From NCBI RefSeq assembly GCF_042665155.1, contig NZ_JBHTCG010000026.1:60748-124747 (forward strand): a stretch of 64,000 nt of DNA, read 5' to 3'. This stretch comes from Sphaerisporangium rhizosphaerae (GTDB taxonomy: Bacteria > Actinomycetota > Actinomycetes > Streptosporangiales > Streptosporangiaceae). Shown here one piece after another: positions 58,029-64,000 of this stretch (position 1 is the stretch's first letter; every line of letters begins with the position of its first letter). The translations under genes and the position numbers were made by a program. Under the pieces are notes generated by a model. That model was not told where the DNA came from. It ran no database searches and saw only the letters and a program-made list of their open reading frames with translations.

Positions 58029-60002
58029 ATGAACCCCTGGCGGGAGTTCGACGACCGCGAGTTGTCCCCCTACACCGGATGGACCAGGGACCACTGGGCG
58101 GCCCTCGCCGACCACCTGCTGCTGTCGGCCCGGCGGTACGCCTCGCCCTCGCACGCGCGCATCGCCTTTCCCGGCCCGCCCGGCGGCTACGGGGCCGACG
58201 TCGACGCGCTGGAGGGCTTCGCCCGCACCTTCCTGGCCGCCGGGTTCCGGGTGGCCGGCGAGGACGGCCGTGACCCGCTGGGACTGATGGAGTGGTACGC
58301 CGAAGGTCTCGCCGCGGGCACCGACCCCCACTCGCCCGACCGCTGGGTACGGCTGGAGGAGCACGGCCAGGCCAAGGTGGAGGCCGCGTCCATCGCCATG
58401 GTGCTCCACCTGACCCGGCCGTGGTTGTGGGACCGCCTCGGCCCGGTCGTCCGGGAGCAGGTCGTCGACTACCTCGCCCCTGCGATCGGCGCGGACTACC
58501 CGCCGATCAACTGGGTGTGGTTCCAGATCGTCGTCGAGCAGTTCCTCGCTTCGGTCGGCGGGCCGTGCTCGCGGGAGGACATCGACGCCGGGCTCGCGCT
58601 GTCCGACGGCTTCGCCCGCGAGGACGGCTGGTACGCCGACGGCGCCGAGCGCTCCTACGACCACTACGCAGGGTGGGCGCTGCAGTTCTACCCGTTGCTG
58701 TGGACCGAGATGGCCGCGGGCGACGAGCGCGCGGACTCCCGCCGGCCGGTGTACCTGCGGCGGCTGGAACGCTACCTGGACGACGCGTTGCACCTGGTGG
58801 GCGCCGACGGCTCGCCGCTGATCCAGGGACGCAGCCTGACCTACCGGTTCGCCGTGGCCGCGCAGTTCTGGGTAGGCGCGCGGGCCGGGCTCGGGCGGCC
58901 CTCGCCCGGGCTGCTGCGCCGCGCGGCCTCCGGCGTCGCCCGCCACTTCGCCGACCACGGCGCTCCCGACGGCGACGGCGTGCTGAGCCTCGGCTGGCAC
59001 GGTCCGTGGCGGCCGATCGCCCAGTCCTACTCCGGGCCCGGCTCCCCGTACTGGGCCTCCAAAGGGCTGTTCGGGCTCGCCCTGCCGGCCGGCCACCCGG
59101 TGTGGACGGCGGTCGAGGAGCCGCTGCCGGTGGAGTCCGGCGACTTCCACCGGGTGCTCCGCGCCCCCGGATGGCTGGTCGGCGGCACCCGGGCCGACGG
59201 GGTCGTGCGGGTGGTCAACCACGGCGCCGACCACTCCTTCCCCGGCTCTCACCTGACCGACTCGCCGCTGTACGCGCGCCTCGGGTACTCGACGGCCACC
59301 GCGCCCGTCCTGGCCGGGGAGCACGCGGCCCGCCCGCTGGACCAGTCGGTGGTGCTGCTCGACGCGGACGGGACGCCCAGCCACCGCACGGGGTTCCAGG
59401 CTCTGCCCGCCCGCGGCCTGCCCTCCGGGACGCCGGTCGGCGCCTCGCGCTGGCGGGCCCACTGGGTCACCCCCGAGACCGACGGCCCGGACCACGGGCA
59501 CGGACGCTCGGGACCGGTGCGCCTTGGGCCGTGGATCGAGGTGGTCTCGGTCGTGCGCGGTCCATGGGAGGCCCGGCTGGTACGGCTGTCGCCCGCCGAG
59601 GGGACGCCGTGGGACGGCCCGCTGCGCGTCGGCGGCTGGCCCCTGCCCGCGGACGGGCCCGACGAGGCGGCCGGCCGGAGCCGGTTGTGCTCGCGCGTGC
59701 TCGGCGGCCCGGGGCTGGAGGCCTCCGGAGTGGTCCGCGCCGAGGACTCCTCGCCGCTGGCACCGTGGACGCTCGTGCCCTGGTGCGCCACGCCCGCGGC
59801 CGCGCGGGCCGGCCGGTGGTACCAGGCTCTGGTCTACCTCGGCCGGGGCGAGCCCGCCGGGACGCCCGCCCTGTCGTGGGACGGCCCGGCGTCGGTGCGG
59901 CTGAGCTGGCCCGACGGCGTCCGGGACGTCGTGGACCTCGCGGCGGGTGAGGTCAGCGCGGAGCCGACGAGGAGGAGCGCACCATCAGGCGGGGCGCGAT
60001 GA
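58029..60002 (+). CDS. DUF2264 domain-containing protein
   Basis: A 657-aa soluble protein. Residues 1-400 are the DUF2264 (alpha/alpha) barrel with many Trp/Tyr (WYADGAERSYDHYAGWALQFYPLLW, GRSLTYRFAVAAQFWVGA, QSYSGPGSPYWASKGLFGLAL). The rest is a beta-sandwich domain. The fold and aromatic cleft suggest an enzyme acting on a polysaccharide or its fragments, but no activity is established to my knowledge. ATG 58029 is divergent from the sugar importer operon. Its 3' end overlaps the hybrid regulator gene tail-to-tail by 50 bp. Confidence 0.88.
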   Translation: MNPWREFDDRELSPYTGWTRDHWAALADHLLLSARRYASPSHARIAFPGPPGGYGADVDALEGFARTFLAAGFRVAGEDGRDPLGLMEWYAEGLAAGTDPHSPDRWVRLEEHGQAKVEAASIAMVLHLTRPWLWDRLGPVVREQVVDYLAPAIGADYPPINWVWFQIVVEQFLASVGGPCSREDIDAGLALSDGFAREDGWYADGAERSYDHYAGWALQFYPLLWTEMAAGDERADSRRPVYLRRLERYLDDALHLVGADGSPLIQGRSLTYRFAVAAQFWVGARAGLGRPSPGLLRRAASGVARHFADHGAPDGDGVLSLGWHGPWRPIAQSYSGPGSPYWASKGLFGLALPAGHPVWTAVEEPLPVESGDFHRVLRAPGWLVGGTRADGVVRVVNHGADHSFPGSHLTDSPLYARLGYSTATAPVLAGEHAARPLDQSVVLLDADGTPSHRTGFQALPARGLPSGTPVGASRWRAHWVTPETDGPDHGHGRSGPVRLGPWIEVVSVVRGPWEARLVRLSPAEGTPWDGPLRVGGWPLPADGPDEAAGRSRLCSRVLGGPGLEASGVVRAEDSSPLAPWTLVPWCATPAAARAGRWYQALVYLGRGEPAGTPALSWDGPASVRLSWPDGVRDVVDLAAGEVSAEPTRRSAPSGGAR

Positions 60003-61071
60003 CGACGCGGTGGGCCGGGCGCTCGGCGCCGCCGCCGGCCAGGCGGGCCGCGAGCAGCTCGAACGCCGCCCGGCCGACGGCCGCCTTCGGCGGGCGCACC
60101 GCCGTCAGCGGCGGATCGCACAGCTCGGCGACCTCGTCGTCGTAGGCGACCAGGCTGAGGTCGCCGGGCACCCGGACGCCGCGCAGCTGGCAGCGTTCCA
60201 CCAGCGACATCGTCTCGGGGTCGGAGTGGACCAGCATGGCCGTCGTCTCCGAGGCGAGGCAGGCGTCGAGCACCTCGTCCAGCACGGCGGCCCGCCCGGC
60301 GTCCCCGGCCGCGTTCACGTCCGGCACGTCCGTCAGGTCCAGGCCGAGCTCCTCGCACGCCTGCCGCCACCCCCGCCGCACGTGCGCGGTCGTCGGGCTC
60401 TGCGCGGGGGTGAGCAGCCCGACCCGCCGGTGGCCGAGCGTGGCCAGGTGCCGCACGGCCATGGCGGCGCCGAGCGCGTGGTCGCTGACCACCGACTCCA
60501 TCGCCTCGCGGAGCGGCCCGACCGTGGCGGCGCGCTCGAGCAGCACCACCGGCACCTCGGCGGACTGCAGCCAGCGCACCAGCGCCTCGCCCTCCTCGCC
60601 GGTGGTGGTCGGCGCGACCAGCAGGCCGTCCACCTCCATCGACTCCACCAGCCAGGCGAGCTGACGCCGCTCGTCGTCGGCCTGGTAGGTGGCGCCCCGC
60701 AGCACGACCCGCGCGGAGGCCGCCGCGGCGGCCTCGCGCACGCCGCGGATCACGTCGGGGTAGTAGTAGGTCAGCGACGGCACCACCACGCCGACCGTGA
60801 GCCGCCGCCCGGCCAGGGTCGCGGGCTGCGGGACCACCGGTGCGTCCCGCTCGTCCGCGCCTTCCATGACGGCCCCGCCGCGGACCCGGCGGATGACCCC
60901 CTGGGAGGCCAGCAGGGCGATGTCCCGCCGGATGGTGATGACCGAGACGTCCAGCTCGGCGGCCAGTTCGTCGGCGCGCACCACGCCGCGCCGGCGCAGC
61001 AGGTCGACCACCTGGGCGCGGCGCTCGTACGGCAGCGGGGCGGGCGAGGGCCCCCCGGCGGACTCTGTCAT
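59953..61071 (-). CDS. hybrid repressor: DeoR-type HTH with LacI-type sugar-binding domain
   Basis: A 372-aa regulator. Residues about 14-72 are a DeoR HTH (RRAQVVDLLRRRGVVRADELAAELDVSVITIRRDIALL ... GVIRRVRGGAV). Residues about 95-365 are a periplasmic-binding-protein-like sensor (LTVGVVVPSLTYYYPDVIRGV, GLLVAPTTTGEEGEALVRWL, DHALGAAMAVRHLATLGHRRVGLL, LSLVAYDDEVAELCDPPLTAV) as in LacI proteins. It probably releases DNA on binding the imported sugar and controls the DUF2264 gene and importer operon. ATG 61071 has GGGGAGGGGGA upstream. Confidence 0.92.
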   Translation of the reverse strand: MTESAGGPSPAPLPYERRAQVVDLLRRRGVVRADELAAELDVSVITIRRDIALLASQGVIRRVRGGAVMEGADERDAPVVPQPATLAGRRLTVGVVVPSLTYYYPDVIRGVREAAAAASARVVLRGATYQADDERRQLAWLVESMEVDGLLVAPTTTGEEGEALVRWLQSAEVPVVLLERAATVGPLREAMESVVSDHALGAAMAVRHLATLGHRRVGLLTPAQSPTTAHVRRGWRQACEELGLDLTDVPDVNAAGDAGRAAVLDEVLDACLASETTAMLVHSDPETMSLVERCQLRGVRVPGDLSLVAYDDEVAELCDPPLTAVRPPKAAVGRAAFELLAARLAGGGAERPAHRVVIAPRLMVRSSSSAPR

Positions 61072-61278
61072 GGCTCCCCCTCCCCAGAGACAGCCATGGT
61101 ACCGATCGTTGTTGATCGAAGCTGACCGGTCCCCGCGCGGCCGCGACACGCACGGCTGGACGCGTTCGAACCTGTGTGCGAACCTGTGGACACTGGGGAT
61201 AACTCCGGGCTTCCCCTGGACAGGCCCCGCTTCGTCCGGGTCCGAGGGAGCAGATGGGGCATCCTTTACCATTGGCGC

Positions 61279-61923
61279 ATGTCACGAGGATCTCCCGCCG
61301 TCCAGCGCGCCGAGCGAGCGCTGACGGCGAAGGGGACCGCCACCCGGGCGCGCATCATCCACGGCGCCGTCGAACTGGTCCGTGAACGCGGGCCGGCCAA
61401 CGTCGGGCTGGACGACATCCGCGCCGTCACCGCGACGAGCAAGAGCCAGCTGTTCCACTACTTCCCCGACGGCAAGGCCGATCTGCTGCTGGCCGTGGCC
61501 GCCTACGAGGCCGAGCAGGTGCTCGCCGACCAGCAGCCCATGCTGGGCGACCTCACCACGTGGGAGAAGTGGGAGGCGTGGCGCACGCGGGTGGTCGAGA
61601 AGTACGACGCGCAACGGCGGCGCTGCCCGCTTTCGGCGCTCACGGCGCAGCTCGGCCTCTCCAACCCCGCGACCCGCACCATCGTCACCGGCATGTACGA
61701 CAGATGGCACGCCCAGCTCGCGGACGGGGTCCAGGCGCTGAAGGACTCCGGCGAGATCGCGCCCTCCGTCGACGCCGGCCGCGCGGCGACGACGATCCTC
61801 ACCACGGTCTGCGGTGGCGCCACCCTGTTGCAGGCCACCGACGACCTGTCCTACCTGGAGACCGGCCTCGCCGACGTGCTGGACGGCCTGCGCCGCCCAG
61901 AGCCGACCGGCTCGCCACGGTGA
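61279..61923 (+). CDS. TetR-family regulator
   Basis: A 214-aa repressor. HTH about residues 17-65 (ATRARIIHGAVELVRERGPANVGLDDIRAVTATSKSQLFHYFPDGKADLL). The ligand domain contains RRRCPLSALTAQLGLSNP, seen in TetR proteins of the AcrR/NemR-like group that sense electrophiles. ATG 61279 is used. The neighbouring oxidoreductase, its likely former target, is broken. The last codons and stop are part of a 41-bp tandem array. Confidence 0.9.
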   Translation: MSRGSPAVQRAERALTAKGTATRARIIHGAVELVRERGPANVGLDDIRAVTATSKSQLFHYFPDGKADLLLAVAAYEAEQVLADQQPMLGDLTTWEKWEAWRTRVVEKYDAQRRRCPLSALTAQLGLSNPATRTIVTGMYDRWHAQLADGVQALKDSGEIAPSVDAGRAATTILTTVCGGATLLQATDDLSYLETGLADVLDGLRRPEPTGSPR

Positions 61924-62002
61924 ACGGCCTGCGCCACCCGGCGCCGACCGGCTCGCCGTGCTGAACGGCCTGCGCCGCCCCGCGCCGATCTCGCCGCGGT
62001 GA
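61883..62002. repeat. three tandem copies of the TetR gene's 3' end (41, 41 and 38 bp)
   Basis: 61883-61923 encodes the last residues of the TetR protein (GLRRPEPTGSPR) and its TGA. 61924-61964 and 61965-62002 repeat it with few changes, each again ending in TGA. The third copy has a 3-bp deletion. Both extra copies are downstream of the true stop. Confidence 0.95.
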
Positions 62003-62083
62003 TCCACGGCCCGCGTCCCGGCTCCGGTGGGACGCGGGGCCGGCGGTGCGTCCACGCCGACGGGCGTCTCCTCGGGGTTGCCC

Positions 62084-62109
62084 TTGACCTGCGGGTGAGG
62101 GGTTAGGGT
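62084..62109 (+). promoter_or_regulatory. possible MerR-type promoter upstream of the broken oxidoreductase gene
   Basis: TTGACC (62084-62089) and TAGGGT (62104-62109) flank GTGAGG-containing sequence typical of MerR operators. The spacer is 14 bp, shorter than the 19 bp usual for MerR promoters, so it may have decayed with the genes it served. Confidence 0.35.
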
Positions 62110-62148
62110 CTCGACGCCTTGTCGACCGTCGACCTTGAGGAGCGTCCC

Positions 62149-62549
62149 ATGCCGCACCTGCCGCAGGTGTCCAGAGAAGTCCGGCTCGCCGTCGCGACCG
62201 GTGGCCTGCCCGAGCCGGATCACTTCGTGGTCGCCGAGGTGCCGGTCCCGGCGCCGGGCGAAGGCCAGGTGCTGGTCCGCAACCGGTTCTTCCACGTCTT
62301 CGCCGCCCTCCGCACACTGATCGGCGGGAGCGTGCGGGACGCGCCCTTCCCGCCGCTGCGTCCCGGCGACACGCTGTTCGGCGCGGCGGTCGGGGAGGTC
62401 GTGTCGGCGCCCGCGGACAGCGGGGTGCGCCCGGGCGACCTGGTCTCGCACTGGCTGGGCTGGCGCGAGTACGCGGTCGTGCCCGAGGGCGGGTTCACGC
62501 CGCTGGGCGACGCGCTGCCCGACCCCGCGGCGCACCTGAGCCAGGGCGG
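62149..62549 (+). pseudogene. medium-chain NADP-dependent oxidoreductase, truncated after ~134 codons
   Basis: ATG 62149 (GAGGAG seven bases upstream) opens the N-terminal part of an MDR/quinone-reductase-like enzyme: VRLAVATGGLPEPDHFVVAEVPVPAPGEGQVLVRNRF, LRPGDTLFGAAVGEVVSAP, GWREYAVVPEGGFTPLGDALPDPAAHLSQG. The homology stops there, before the nucleotide-binding domain, and the frame runs on nonsensically to 62619. From 62550 another frame continues a MerR regulator, so a deletion has joined two genes. The product cannot be an active oxidoreductase. Confidence 0.85.
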
Positions 62550-62825
62550 CAGCGGGAGTACGGGCAGCGCGACGTGGACCGGGTGCGCGTCATCCGCGAG
62601 CTGCTGTCGCTCGGGCTGACCATCGAGGACGTGAGCCGCTGCGCCGACCGCCTGCACCTGCTCGAAGGCGGCAGGCTCCCGGCGCGCGGCGCCCCCGGAT
62701 GCACCGCTTCGAGCGGTGTGGTCGAGCGCCGGCTCGCCGTCCTCGACGCGGAGATCTCCCGCCTGACACACCTGCGCGATCAGCTCGCCTCGCGGGCCGG
62801 GGTGCGGGCCGCGAAGACCCCCTGA
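62550..62825 (+). pseudogene. MerR-family regulator, N-terminal DNA-binding half deleted
   Basis: From 62550 the frame reads QREYGQRDVDRVRVIRELLSLGLTIEDVSRCADRLHLLEG and ends with VVERRLAVLDAEISRLTHLRDQLASRAG. That is the end of a MerR HTH domain plus the dimerisation coiled coil. The first about 40 residues, with the recognition helix, are missing and replaced by the oxidoreductase fragment in another frame. GTG 62574 could start a 83-aa remnant, but without DNA-binding helix. Confidence 0.85.
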
Positions 62826-62937
62826 GCCCCGCGGACGCCGGGTCCGTCCCCGGCGGAGCGTCGCGCAGGGCTCGCCGGCACCGGGGGCGCCGAGGCGGAT
62901 GCGCGGCCGCCCGCGGGGAGGGTTCATCGGGTCGCGC

Positions 62938-63816
62938 CTAGAGGCGGTCGAGGGCCAGGTTGAGCGAGAGGACGTTCACCGCGGGCTCGCCCATGAAGCC
63001 GAGGCCCCGTCCCGTGGTGTTCCGCTCGATGAGGGCCCTGACCTTGTCGAGCCCGAGCCCGCGTTCCCTGGCGACGCGAGGTGCCTGCAGCTCGGCATAG
63101 GCCGGGCTGATGTCGGGGTCGAGCCCGGAGCCGCTGGCGGTGACGGCGTCGGGGGGGACGAGGGCGGCGGTGGTGGTGCCGCGGACGGTGACGGTGCGGC
63201 CGGTGGCGTGGTCGTCGCCGGGCTTGCCGCATTCGACCTTCACGCCCTGGTAGGTGGTGATGAAGGGGGTGGCGGGGCAGGCCTGGTTGACGCTGACGGC
63301 GCGGGTGGGGGCGCCGGTGGCGGGGAAGACCTTCAGGACGGCGCCGACGCCGTCGGGGGTGCAGTAGGGGCGTGCGCCGCTGACCCCTTCCAGCTCGCCG
63401 ACGGCCTTGCTGCGGGCGCACACCTGGGTGAGCAGGCTCTGCTTCCCGGTGTCGGGGGCGCCCTCGTCGTCCTTGGCGCCCGGCACCGGCAGGACGTCCA
63501 GGACGTCCTCCGGGCCGAGGTTGCTCGCGGCCGTGGACGTCGGGTCGTATCCGTCACCGGCCGCCGACGGGCGGGACTGGAAGTACTTGCGCACCGGGGC
63601 GCCGTCGGCGTCGGTGAAGCTCTGTCCCAGCAGGGCGCTGCCGACGTCCTTGCCGGCCTTGTCGTGGACGATCGAGCCGTTGGCGCCGTCGTGGAAGACG
63701 GCCTGGGCGACTCCGGTCGCCACCAGCGGGTAGATCACTCCGGTGATCACGGTGAGCACCAGCAGGGCGCGCAGGGCGGCCAGGTGCCGGTTGATCCAGC
63801 TTGGCAGGCGTTGCAT
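62938..63816 (-). CDS. kdpC: potassium-transporting ATPase subunit KdpC
   Basis: A 292-aa subunit of the high-affinity K+ pump KdpFABC. N-terminal helix LRALLVLTVITGVIYPLVATGVAQ, then NGSIV, VGSALLGQSF, FQSRPSA and SNLGPE, and the C-terminal core VTASGSGLDPDISPAYAELQAPRVARERGL ... GFMGEPAVNVLSLNLALDRL. It is about 100 residues longer than the E. coli protein because of an insertion (about 120-220) that contains four Cys. ATG 63816 overlaps the kdpB stop by 1 nt (TGATG). Confidence 0.95.
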   Translation of the reverse strand: MQRLPSWINRHLAALRALLVLTVITGVIYPLVATGVAQAVFHDGANGSIVHDKAGKDVGSALLGQSFTDADGAPVRKYFQSRPSAAGDGYDPTSTAASNLGPEDVLDVLPVPGAKDDEGAPDTGKQSLLTQVCARSKAVGELEGVSGARPYCTPDGVGAVLKVFPATGAPTRAVSVNQACPATPFITTYQGVKVECGKPGDDHATGRTVTVRGTTTAALVPPDAVTASGSGLDPDISPAYAELQAPRVARERGLGLDKVRALIERNTTGRGLGFMGEPAVNVLSLNLALDRL

Positions 63817-64000
63817 CAGGACATCCCCGGAAGGAACTGGACCAGCAGGTCGATGAGTTTGATGCCGATGAAGGGGACGATGATGCCGCCCAGGCCGTAG
63901 ATGTAGAGGTTGCGGGACAGGAGTTGGGAGGCGCTGGAGGGGCGGTAGCGGACTCCGCGTAGTGCCAGGGGGATGAGGGCGATGATGACGAGGGCGTTGA
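63816..64000 (-). CDS. kdpB: potassium-transporting ATPase subunit KdpB, C-terminal end only
   Basis: The last 60 codons of kdpB lie in the window: NALVIIALIPLALRGVRYRP, SASQLLSRNLYIYGLGGIIVPFIGIKLIDLLV, ending PGMS. This is the final membrane region of the P-type ATPase subunit. The gene continues past the right edge and precedes kdpC, matching the standard kdpFABC order. Confidence 0.93.
   Translation of the reverse strand, partial: NALVIIALIPLALRGVRYRPSSASQLLSRNLYIYGLGGIIVPFIGIKLIDLLVQFLPGMS

Overview
The window is very G+C-rich DNA with long overlapping frames and strong third-position G/C bias. ATG/GTG starts often overlap the preceding stop by 4 nt (ATGA/GTGA). The gene families (LytR-CpsA-Psr protein, XRE regulators with a TPR-like half, CebR/CelR-type operators, sugar importers without their own ATPase, dormancy-type stress proteins) point to a filamentous actinomycete. 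A member of the Streptosporangiales or a relative is my best guess, inferred from gene content only. I see no rRNA, tRNA, CRISPR array, insertion sequence or prophage.

Left part (1-17.6 kb). A minus-strand operon (1-4689) encodes a KAS III/OleA-like condensing enzyme, a family 2 glycosyltransferase, a cytochrome P450, an acyl-CoA synthetase (OleC-like) and the start of an extended SDR (OleD-like). It looks like a small lipid or polyketide-derived biosynthetic cluster that continues past the left edge. Then come uppP, an XRE regulator, gnd with a HAD phosphatase, an LCP cell-wall ligase, a membrane acyltransferase, two CNNM/CorC-type CBS membrane proteins, a VOC protein and an RraA-like protein with a LacI-type palindrome upstream.

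Middle part (17.4-46.6 kb). This is mostly stress physiology and membrane functions: CsbD, a CopD-CtaG fusion, an amino-acid permease, and a dormancy-like block (Rv1733c-like protein, double universal stress protein, Rip3-like site-2 protease with CBS domains). It also holds a SpoIIE-type phosphatase, an OmpR-type two-component system, a ferritin-like protein facing a hemerythrin-like protein, and a secreted GH5 mannanase with Fn3 and CBM2. Next are an amidotransferase-like/CysS-tail fusion and DUF2945 and DUF3140 proteins. A tightly coupled operon follows: 31-aa membrane peptide, lipoprotein-like protein, non-canonical NRAMP transporter, PRC-barrel protein and CBS protein. A second universal stress protein and an Acg-type nitroreductase follow, then TetR, a methyltransferase, a small zinc-finger/HTH protein with two identical-arm operators, and DoxX.

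Right part (46.7-64 kb). This is carbohydrate use. A secreted glycan-type protein lies behind a perfect CebR/CelR box, followed by a GH3 glycosidase and a glycosyltransferase. A six-gene minus-strand operon (hydroxyacid dehydrogenase, solute-binding protein, two permeases, DUF624 protein, TIM-barrel isomerase) diverges from a DUF2264 protein and lies near a DeoR-HTH/LacI-sensor hybrid repressor. A TetR gene, a deletion-fused oxidoreductase/MerR pseudogene and kdpBC close the window.

A striking sequence-level feature is that short tandem or near-tandem duplications repeatedly sit on or just after stop codons. The clearest are at the P450/ligase junction and at the ends of gnd, the LCP gene, copD-ctaG, the DUF2277 gene and a TetR gene, with similar arrays in several other intergenic regions.
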